Origin: Wurfbainia villosa
Lineage: Eukaryota; Streptophyta; Magnoliopsida; Zingiberales; Zingiberaceae
Length of the DNA: 64,000 nt
Assembly: GCA_025175895.1 (NCBI GenBank)
Contig: CM045987.1
Span: 111,589,040-111,653,039 of the forward strand
Direction: 5' to 3'
Shown piece by piece: positions 55,665 to 64,000 of this stretch (position 1 is the stretch's first letter; every line of letters starts with the position of its first letter). The notes under the pieces were generated by a model. The model saw nothing but the letters and a program-made list of their open reading frames with translations. It had not been told where the DNA came from and searched no databases. Made by a program: the position numbers and the translations under genes.

Positions 55665-56811
55665 CTAGTACCAATCACTATGATATCTAATACCTAGTGA
55701 CCTAGTGTGACCATCATGCTTCCTCTGTGCCAAAGCCTTGGTCAATGGATCTGCGATGTTAGCTTCTGTCGATACTCTGCATATCCTCACATCTCCTCTA
55801 TCGATGATCTCTCGAATGAGATGGAAGTGCCGCAGTATGTGTTTGGTCCGCTGATGTGATCGAGGTTCCTTAGCCTGTGCAATAGCCCCATTGTTGTCAC
55901 AATAGAGGTCTATTGGATCTGCAATGCTAGGAACTACCCCAAGTTCACTGATGAACTTGCGCCAAACGACCTCCTTCTTTGCATCGACGCAGCAATATAC
56001 TCGGCTTCTTGTTGTAGAATCGAAGCGTGTCTGCTTGAACTCTTCACTCACGGCTCCACCATTCAGGCAAAACACGGACCTCGATTGCGATCTATAGTCA
56101 TCCTTGTCTGTTTGGAAGCTTGCATCACCGTAACCCTTTACAGCTAGCTCCTCATTGCCTCCAAATATCAGGAAATATTCTTTCGTTCTTCGTAAGTATT
56201 TAAGAATATTTTTGATCGCTATCCGTGACTTTCACCGATCCGATCCGTATCTACTCGTCATGCTCAAAGAACGAGTACAAAGCATGGCGTACATGATAGA
56301 CCCTATGGCAGATGCATAAGGGATCTTATCCATGTGATCTCTCTCCTCCTTAGAAGAGGGACATTGAGTCTTCGAAAGACTCACACCATGTGATAAAGGC
56401 AGAAATCCTTTCTTGGAATTTTGCATAGAAAAATGATCTAGCACTTTATCAATGTATGTACTCTGACTTAGGCCAAGTAATCTTTTGGATCTATCTCTAT
56501 AGATCTTGATGCCTAGAATATAGGCAGCTTCACCTAAGTCTTTCATCGAGAAACAATTCCCTAATCACATCTTCACAGACTGGAGTGAGGGAATATCATT
56601 TCCGATGAGAAGTATGTCATCTACATACAAGACAAGAAATACAACTGTGCTCCCACTATTTCTCTTGTAGACACAAGGTTCATCTTCATTCTTGATGAAA
56701 CCAAACTCCTTGATTGCATCATCGAATCGAAGATTCCAGCTTCGAGAGGCTTGCTTTAGTCCATAAATGGACCTTTGCAGTTTGCATACCTTTCCAGGAT
56801 TCTCTGGATCT
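55665..56811 (-). pseudogene. copia reverse transcriptase C-terminus and RNase H (J)
   Basis: Several broken frames: KKTVLTSICQ-region junction, YVDDILLIG-equivalent at about 56600-56625, MKDLGEAAYILGIKIYRDRS (56546 and below), then RNase H (RVYCCVDAKKEVVWRKFISEL, YCDNNGAIAQAKEPRSHQRT, HFHLIREIIDRGDV) ending GIRYHSDWY at 55665. Frameshifts lie near 56240 and 56080; the segment around 56000 has the usual EAEYxAAxEAAKE helix disrupted (SRVYCCVDAKKEVVW). Continues the 58587-56812 frame. Confidence 0.85.
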
Positions 56812-58587
56812 TCAAAAACCCTCAGGTTGTGTCATGTACACATCCTCGAGTAGCTTTCCATTCAAAAAAACGGTTTTGACATCCATCTGCCAGATCTCAT
56901 AATCGTGGTAGGCTGCAATAGCAAGTATGATCCGAATGGATTTAAGCATCGCAACTGATGAAAAGGTTTCATCATAGTCAATACCATGAATTTGTTTGAA
57001 TCCTTTAGCCACCAATCTACCTTTATAGGTATGCTTATTACCATCCATGTCAGTCTTTACTTTAAAGATCCACTTACACCCAATGGGTTTTACCCCTTCA
57101 GGTGGATCAACCAAAGTCCATACTTGGTTAGTGTACATGGATTCCATTTCGGATCTCATGGCCTCAAGCCATTTCTCGGAATCTGGGCTCATCATAGCTT
57201 CTTGATAGGATGTAGGCTCGTCAAGATCGACAAGCAATACCTCACCGTTGTCAGTCAAGAGAAAAGAATATCTCTCGGGTTGACGACGGATCCTATCAGA
57301 TCTACGAAGAGGTTGGTCTACATGAACAGGTGTTTGCTCCACAACTCTTTGGGCAACAATTTCCTCATCCACAACACTTTGTGGTGCCTGTTCATTTTCC
57401 ATCGAAGCCTTAGTGTTATCTTCATCTTGAATTTCTTCAAGATGAATTTTACTCCCACTAGTTTTTCTAGAAATAAATTCTCTTTCTAGAAAGACAGCAT
57501 TTCTGGCAACAAACACCTTGCCAAGTGTGGGATTGTAAAAGTAATATCCCTTAGTTTCCTTGGGATATCCTACAAAATAACACTTATCTGATTTGGGTCC
57601 TAGTTTATCTGAGACTTGACGTCTAACATAAGCTTCACAACCCCAAATCTTTATAAAAGACATTTTGGGACTCTTCCCAGTCCATAACGTATATGGTGTC
57701 TTTTCTACGGCTTTTGATGGGACGCGATTAAGTGTGAAAGCGGCTGTCTCTAGAGCTAAACCCCAAAAGGAAGTAGGTAGATCAGTCTGGCTCATCATTG
57801 ATCGTACCATATCTAATAGAGTACGATTTCTCCTCTCAGATACACCATTCCATTGTGGTGTTCCAGGTGGAGTGAGTTGGGATATTATCCCACACTCAGC
57901 CAGGTGATCACGAAACTCTTGACTAAGGTATTCACCACCTCGATCTGATCGAAGTAGCTTAATACGCTTACCAAGTTGGTTTTGTACTTCATTCTTGAAT
58001 TCTTTGAACTTTTCAAAGGATTCTAACTTATGTCTCATCAAATATAAGTAGCCAAATCTACTCATATCATCAGTGAAAGTAATAAAGTACTTATAGCCTC
58101 CTCTGGCTTCGACATTGAAAGGGTCACATACATCAGTATGTATGAGTCCTAACAAGTCCGTCGCTCTCTCGCCATGTCCACTAAATGGAGTTTTAGTCAT
58201 CTTTCCTAAAAGACAAGATTCGCATACCTCATATGATTCAAAATCAAATGAGTCCAATAATCCATCTTTATGGAGTTGGGATATGCGTTTTTCATTTATG
58301 TGACCTAGGCGACAGTGCCAGAGATATGTTTGGTTCAAATTATTCGATTTGAACCGTTTGGTATTTACGTTATAAATTGGGTTTTCTAAATCTAGAACAT
58401 AGAGACCATTCATAAGTGGTGCATTACAATAGAACATTTCATTCAAATAAATGGAACAACATTTGTCCTTTATTATAAAAGAAAAGTTTTTCTTGTCTAA
58501 ACAAGATACAGAAATTATGTTCTTCGTTAATGCAGGTACATAAAAGCACTCCTCTAGTTCTAAGATAAGCCCAATGGGCAAAGACAA
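56812..58587 (-). pseudogene. copia Pol: integrase and reverse transcriptase N-terminus (J)
   Basis: 591 codons without a stop, the longest frame in the window. It starts within the protease end (LPIGLILELEECFYVPAL), then pre-integrase CRLGHINEKRISQLH with CESCLLGK, integrase D (HTDVCDP), D (FTDDMSRFGY) and E (PQWNGVSERRNRT, Gln-His/Gln replaced by Gln-Trp), a GYPKETKGYYFYNP linker, then reverse transcriptase to DVKTVFLNG and MTQPEGF. The stop is at 56812, where KAFLNGxLLEDVYMxQPEGF should continue. The enzyme core is complete to that point. Confidence 0.88.
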
Positions 58588-58619
58588 AGAATATGTTCCT
58601 ACAAATACACAAGAAGAAC

Positions 58620-59588
58620 TTTTGTGTCATTGCCTACTGTAGGTCCACTTCCTTTTGCCATTAGTCTACTATTTCTCACCTGCACATTAGTACAAATGTG
58701 AGATGCACATCCCAGATCTAATACCCATGTAGAAGAAATAGATAGATTAACTTCTATAACGCTATATACTGAGGCGTAAGTCCCACTTCTTTCTTCTTTA
58801 CTTCCTCAAGGTAGACTTTGCATTCCGCTTCCAAAGGTCCACCTCTCACCGCAATGGAAATAGTCCTCTTCCTTAGGTACTTTACCATTACCCTTTGAAG
58901 TGGATGAATTGGCCTTGCCTTTGGCTTGGGTCTTACCCTTGCCTTTGCGCTTACCTTTGCCCTTCTTGACCATTAGTACGTTACTAACTTTCTTCTTGAG
59001 ATTCGGTTGATTCTTAACATGCCGAGAATCTCAGCAAAGGCTTTATCAATTTCATTCATGTTATAATTCATGACGAATTGATTATATGCTTCCTAAGAAT
59101 GATTGCAGGATAACATTGGTTGCCAATTCTCGCCTGGAAAACCTAGTCTTTCAAGGTTCTCAACGCATCTATCATTTTAAGTACGTGAGTTCCTACAGGT
59201 GTTCCTTCTTGCATCTTGTATGCAAAAAGAGCCTTAGACACTTCAAAACGCTCGTGCCATGCTTGTCCTTGATATAGTTGTTTCAAATGCTCAACCATAT
59301 CATAGGCATCCATGTTCTCATGTTGCTTCCAAGCTCGAGTTCATGGTGGCAAGCATTAGACATGACACATCTATTGCGTCATCTTGATGGTTCTTATAAG
59401 CATCCTTTTCAGCGCGAGTGGCCGCGGGGGCGGGTGTTTCAGGGATAGACTGCTCTAGGACCTACAGTTTACGTTCTTGCTTGAGGATAATCCTCAAGTT
59501 CCTATACCAGTCTAGAAAGTTAGCTCCATTGAGCTTGTCTTTCTCAAGGACAGATCGCAAGTTGAGGGTGTGTCGTGTTAGATGACAT
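58620..59588 (-). pseudogene. copia Gag and protease start (J)
   Basis: It starts MSSNTT (59588). A shift leads to HTLNLRSVLEKDKLNGANF and DWYRNLRIILKQE, the copia Gag head. The middle is scrambled by several shifts, and the RNA-binding region is Lys/Arg/Pro-rich. The zinc knuckle has become YFHCGERWTFGSGM (first Cys is Tyr), and the protease reads WVLDLGCASHIC, with DTG changed to DLG. Both RNA binding and proteolysis are lost. Confidence 0.7.
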
Positions 59589-60677
59589 GGTGATCTACAA
59601 CATCAAAATGCAAAATGAACGAACATACCTAAGTCATTTAATTAGGCCTTTAATTAAATGAGGCTCCCACTAAATTCTCATAGCTTTGATATGAGCTAAT
59701 CATTGATGTAGGCAAACACATTTTGCTTACATCATTAGCTTCTATTTAGCTATAAATTTATATGGGATAAAGATCCACATCATACGCCTTGAGTTAGCTT
59801 TGGCTAATCGCCCAAGACGTAGTATGATTAGGTAGGCAATCTTGCCAATTACATCTGATGTAACTCTTTAATAGCTTTGGTTAAGTTTAGATTAGTTTAG
59901 GAGGCCTTCTTTGATATCGAGCAATGACCACTTTCTAAGACAAAGTGATGTTCGAAATCACACAAAACTAATTTTAAAACTTATGTTCAAAGCTAATATA
60001 TGCCTCTACTTTCTTAATTAATTAAGAAAAACTTAATTAAGTCTTAACTAAGTTTGATAGCGGGACATCACGATTGTCCACTCAGCACTCTTCCAAGATA
60101 AAATACATTGCTTTGCTTTGCAAACCCAATAACAAAATGATCGAGGAAGTAGTGAGTACCAAACTTTGTAGGCATATCGTTTTGACTTATTAAGAAATAA
60201 ACTTAAACATGCATCACATACATATTAGCATACATCACATATAAGCTAAATTAACATGCATCACATACATATTAAACTAAGCGTGTCATGGTTATGGCCC
60301 TTATTCTACAATCTTCTCAAGCCAATGAAAAGATTGATTGGTCAACCTAGGGATAGCATCTTCTCCCAAGTGCTTCCTTTTGGTTGTCTTGTGTTGTTGA
60401 CTTCCTCCTTGTAACGTCATCTTCCAATGGACCCTCCATCTTTATTTTGTATATTACAAAAGGAGAAATACTGAGTTACATTTAGTCTAAAACTAATTTT
60501 ACAACAAGAATTTTAGGAGAAAGGCATGACACGCAGGTCGTATTAAGAATTACAACACACACACATTCACAAACTTTTTGGGACTAGGCCATAACCATGC
60601 ACCATGTCAATTTTAACTTTTAAAAGACATCGGATATTTTATTATGTTTGAAAAATTGCTAATGCAATTATCAACTC
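59589..60677 (-). other. Leader of J and deletion scar
   Basis: About 1.1 kb of AT-rich DNA with no gene. No tRNA primer site is found, and it joins a 280-bp LTR remnant near 60678. A deletion has therefore removed the primer site and most of the 5' LTR. Confidence 0.65.
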
Positions 60678-60957
60678 ATCCTACATGCTAGTCTTTATGT
60701 ATTAATATTGCCCTTGCATATTAATACTTGACTAGGAACATTTAGGAAAGTGTTCTCTATAGCCTCTCATAATCAATTCTGTCAATTGATGTGCTGTAGA
60801 TAAGAACCTATTTTTCTAGGGTATTATTATATATTTAATTTAGCTAGCACAAGCAAGACGTAAATATATAATAACCAATCCTTTGCCTTTATAGAATATG
60901 ATACAAAATATTCCCTATTCAACCATCACATGATTGGTTCTAGGGCTATAACTAACA
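60678..60957 (-). repeat. 5' LTR of J, truncated
   Basis: 280 bp, nearly identical to 55373-55650 of the 3' LTR and ending TAACTAACA. It begins abruptly at CCTACATGC. Confidence 0.88.
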
Positions 60958-60962
60958 GGAAG

Positions 60963-61482
60963 GGTCTTCCATGTGGATGGTGATCTGGGTGGTTTGTTAC
61001 GCAACAACTGGCTCCAAGGGCGGTAGGTATAAAAGGAGAAAAGGAAAGAAGAAGAAGGGGATTTGACTTCATCTTCAACCTCTGGACACTTGAACTGAGG
61101 GGGAGGCTCTATCACTCGAGGGAGGAGTTTTCGGAAGAAGGACTCATCACCAGAGAAGAGAAGAAGGATCCCGGATAGAGGAAAGAGAAGGAGGATCCTA
61201 TAAGCCTTATTTTCATTTACTCTGTATAAGTTCTTATCTATGAGAGATTTTTTCCACCTCCAGAAGTACTTCCGAGAAGGAGGAATTCATAGTTAAGGTG
61301 TCTAGTGTCGGAGCTCAATATAGAGCTCTCTTGTGGAGTAGGAATTGGAATATTGAACCACATTGATTCTCTTGTTGTCATTCTCATCACACTTTCATCT
61401 ATCTTTACTGTTGTGGCCGGAGAGGACCCCAAAGCCTCCCTGACATCCTCATCCCAAAAGGAGGCAAAAAATCCATGCCACA
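60963..61482 (+). repeat. 5' LTR of G2, part 2
   Basis: Continues from 53793 after J. TATAAAAG at 61028-61035. It ends near CATGCCACA, immediately before the primer site. Confidence 0.65.
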
Positions 61483-61487
61483 TCATT

Positions 61488-61505
61488 TGGCGTCGTCTGT
61501 GGGAA
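61488..61505 (+). other. Primer-binding site of G2 (Tat type)
   Basis: TGGCGTCGTCTGTGGGAA, the Tat-lineage primer site with one change from TGGCGCCGTCTGTGGGAA. Confidence 0.8.
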
Positions 61506-61524
61506 TATTTTTGCTGAACAAGAG

Positions 61525-62760
61525 GTGAAGATGCATTTACAAGAAATCCCTCCTCCAGCAGCCTCTTCTGCGGAGGAAACTCTCATTACTTTGCTACCAT
61601 CCCAATTGAGGGCTATGGTGGATACAACAGTCTTTGAAGCCTTGTTGAGGGAAAGGAATAGGTCTGGATATTTCCAACCCCATTTTGGTGAGCCTTCTCA
61701 AAGGGAGCCACCGTTTGAAGGACCTTCTCATATCCCTCTGCATGATCCCCAAGATACTGAGATGTTACTAGGAGAAATGTTGGTGGTGGGAGCATATCAG
61801 TATCCATTCCTGGTGATGCCGGTGAGGCGTGAAGACAAAGGGGAGAGTCATTCTACGAAGACACCGGAACCATATGAGCCTTGTCCTTTTACTAAAGACA
61901 TAGTGCTAGAGCAACCGCCAACTCACTTTTAGGCTCCCCAAGTCGGGATGTATAACGACACTTCCGACCTTGAAGAGCATTTGTGTCAATTTGAAGGTGC
62001 AGCGACCCTCCATTGCTATATTGATGCCCTTAAGTGTCGGACTTTTCGCATCACCTTGGTCGCCTCTGCTCAGAATGGTTCAATTCTTTACCACCTGGTT
62101 CTATCACATGTTTTTTTGATTTAAAAGGAGTTTTCCTTCAGCAGTTTGCTAGTTGTAAAACCTATAAGCATTATGCCTCTTTTTTGCTTCATTTAAAACA
62201 AGAGTCCTCAGAGTCTTTGAGGAGTTACATCCACCGCTTCACTGCTACTGCTCGGGAGATACCCTCTACGATGCTTGACCTCATGAGGGTCGCTATCCCT
62301 CATGGATTGAAGGAAGGACCCTTCCTTAGTTCTTTGTTGAGAAAGCATTCCACTAGTTATGAAGAACTACTGGGTTGTGCTAAAGAGTACATTAATGAAG
62401 AGGAAGGGTTGAGAGTGAGAAGGGCAGAGAAGAAGCTCGTTTCTACTTCTGCAAAAAGAAACCCCCCTCCTATCCAATGGGGACCTCCCAAAAGGGAATA
62501 TGTCAGGCTCTTTCTGCCTAAAGTGCCTCGGCTACAACCCCCGACGTTGGGAGTTCACCCTCATCCTCCTATACGAATTATGGTTATGGAGGCCTTACCC
62601 CTCCTGCGAACATGGAAGGAGCGGGAAATGGAGGCATACAATCAGCAAGGTATCCTTCAATGCCCAGTAGGATACAGAGGGATTCCCCGCAATCCCTCAA
62701 CCCCATTCTTCTGTCAATATCATATGTAGTATGGGCATACTAGTGACCAGTGTTTCAAGA
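61525..62760 (+). pseudogene. gypsy Gag (G2)
   Basis: The head (MKMHLQEIPPPAASSAEETL to TKDIVLEQPPTHF) ends in a TAG at 61930. The frame continues as APQVGMYNDTSDLEEHLCQF, a Retrotrans_gag core (LGRLCSEWFNSLPPGSI, then LKQESSESLRSYIHRF, SLLRKHSTSYEELL) after a shift near 62045. The knuckle region reads CQYHM-stop-YGHTSDQCF, a Tat-type C-x2-H variant with a stop inside. This protein would form the capsid. Gag head blocks match H1 at 4617. Confidence 0.78.
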
Positions 62761-63560
62761 TGTAGAGTGAACTAGAGCGTATTAGAGCAGAATATCCCCA
62801 TCTACAACCACAGTTGGGAGGACAAGTAGGTAGAGGTCACAAGATGAATGTTGTCCATCTCGGGCCTTACCATAGAAGATCCCAAGATCTCCCCCCGTCG
62901 GGCCTAGCGTAACCCAACCCTGGAGGTGTTCCTCAAGAAGGATCGACTAGTGAGGGGGCATTAGCTGCTCTGGGCGATGCCCCCACTCGAGGTATTATTA
63001 GTGTTATTGTAGGAGGACTCACTGATGGGTACTCTAACAGAGCCAAGAAGTCTTACGCTCACTTAATGAAGAGTTTGGCTATTGGAGAAGACTGAGCCAT
63101 CCAAAGTATGCCTCGGATATACTTTGGACCTGAAGATCTGCAAGGCATCCTCCTACCTCACATCGATGCCTTGGCGGTTAGGGTCTCCTTGGCAAATTAT
63201 GAGGTAGCCCAAGTCCTGGTGGACTCAGGAAGCTCTGTTAACATTCTCTTCTAGGAATCTTTCGAGCAAATGTAATTGGGGAATGTGTAGTCGGAGGATG
63301 TTGTAACTCCTTGATTCGGTTTTGCCGGACACATGGTGCATCCTGTAGGGCAAATCTCTTTACCTCTTACCTTGGGCACAAAGCCCATCCAAAAGACTAA
63401 TATGATTCCTTTCCTTGTGGTGGATTCTCCTTCCACTTATAATTCTATCTTGGGTCACCCTTTTCTATCAATTTTTCAAGCGGTAGCTTCTCCCTACCAC
63501 CAGAAGATCAAGTTCCCTGTAGGCCAGCTTATTGGAGAAGTATGAGGAGAGTAGAGGGCA
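62761..63560 (+). pseudogene. gypsy protease (G2)
   Basis: The linker is Gly/Pro-rich, then GVISVIVGG-like and the DSG protease AQVLVDSGSSVNILF (catalytic DSG intact, near 63221-63255), then several stops, and the flap LGHPFLSIFQAVASPYHQKI (expected LGRPWL...A-STYHQKLKFP). This is the normal Tat gene order, gag-protease-reverse transcriptase. Confidence 0.75.
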
Positions 63561-64000
63561 GCTCGGAGTTGTTACATCAAGATGGTGAGAGATGACCAGA
63601 AGAAAGCCCGAGTGGATGATCCCAAAGGAAAGGCTGTTGGTACTTCGAGAGTATATGTGCTGGAAGAATCCTTACCCAAAAAAGAGAAGATGGAAGAAGG
63701 CGAGCCTATGAAGATAGTCCCTTGGAAAGTCACTCAGATAGTCCAGCAGCTGGAGGTGAAGGAAGAACTCGTCGCCTGTCTACAATGAAATGGAGATATT
63801 TTTTCTAAAGATGTGCATGACCTCACGGGGATTGATCCCTAGATTGCTGAACATCATCTCAACATTGTCCAAGGAGCCTAACCGGTTCAACAGAAGAGGC
63901 AGCATTTCGGACTAGAGAAAGACAAAGTTATTGCCGAGGAGGTGGATAAGTTTCTGCAAGCTGGTCACATTAAAGAAATTCAATTCCTCGAGTGGGCCTC
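63561..64000 (+). pseudogene. gypsy reverse transcriptase N-terminus (G2), runs off the window
   Basis: KMVRDDQKKARVDDP to VKEELVACLQ, then stops, then NGDIFSKDVHDLTGIDP, AEHHLNIVQGA and KDKVIAEEVDKFLQAGHIKEI, the standard start of gypsy reverse transcriptase (expected PGIDPxxxxHxLNVxP, KxxAIxEEVxKLLxAGFIREV). The catalytic YxDD lies beyond the window. Stops at 63786 (TGA), 63841 and 63880 show it is dead. Confidence 0.75.

Larger units (their letters stand above)
53799..60957 (-). mobile_element. copia element J, inserted in G2 LTR
   Basis: Flanked by GGAAG (53794-53798 and 60958-60962). Minus strand: a 3' LTR of 1852 bp, polypurine tract, RNase H, reverse transcriptase, integrase, protease, gag. 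The 5' LTR is only about 280 bp long (60678-60957); the rest and the primer site are missing, so J has lost its start of reverse transcription. Pol is in one long frame over 58587-56812. Confidence 0.9.
53222..64000 (+). mobile_element. Tat-like gypsy element G2, 5' part
   Basis: 5' LTR (53222 approximate to 53793, then 60963 to about 61482 once copia J is removed), primer site, gag, protease and the start of reverse transcriptase, running off the window. The left limit is a guess (TGTAGGATAT at 53222). Gag and primer site match H1. Multiple stops and shifts make it inactive. Confidence 0.7.

Noticed and set aside
53222..61482. A complete solo or paired LTR for G2
   Set aside because: The right LTR is beyond the window and the left boundary is uncertain, so no pair or target duplication can be checked.

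Overview
The window looks like intergenic heterochromatin from a large flowering-plant genome. Every coding stretch I can identify belongs to a transposable element: LTR retrotransposons with plant tRNA primer sites, Athila-type and Tat-type gypsy proteins, copia Gag-Pol proteins, and one CACTA DNA transposon. I found no convincing host gene, tRNA, rRNA or CRISPR array. Almost all reading frames carry stops or shifts, so the window is an archive of dead or non-autonomous elements. I cannot name the species.

Layout. Positions 1-2549 are the 3' part of a CACTA (En/Spm) element, with a GC-rich block at 1-392. A Tat-like gypsy (H1) begins near 3514 and is broken at 4992 by a gag-only element (C, 4993 onward). 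C is split at 6302 by a 46-kb nest. The outer shell of that nest is a non-autonomous Athila-like gypsy on the minus strand (A, 6303-52358, target duplication AGTAT). Inside A lie: a gag-only element B1 (9759-22467, CATAG) whose 3' LTR contains a second, inverted gag-only element B2 (16337-22428, CTATT); a solo LTR of the same family (I, 23823-25260); and a second Athila-like element D (26787-51705, CTAGT). D's two LTRs are each split by a full-length copia: E (27921-37331, minus, CCACA) and F (42641-51357, plus, ATCGC). After A, the rest of C runs to about 53221. A second Tat-like gypsy (G2) follows and continues past the window end. Its 5' LTR holds copia J (53799-60957, minus, GGAAG).

The deepest chain is H1 > C > A > D > E or F, five levels. 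Target duplications and matching LTR lengths support it: A's LTRs are 1398 and 1397 bp, and D's are 1370 and 1370 bp after the inserts are removed.

How the parts work together. E, F and J carry gag, protease, integrase, reverse transcriptase and RNase H and were autonomous copia elements before decay. B1, B2 and probably C encode only a Gag-like protein with two CCHC zinc knuckles, followed by 1.6-1.8 kb of non-coding DNA. They must borrow polymerase and integrase in trans, and match the organisation known as TR-GAG elements. A has gag-protease but no reverse transcriptase; D has only a gag zinc knuckle and an ATHILA ORF-1-like protein. Both must also have relied on helpers. G2 has gag, protease and the start of reverse transcriptase, all frameshifted.
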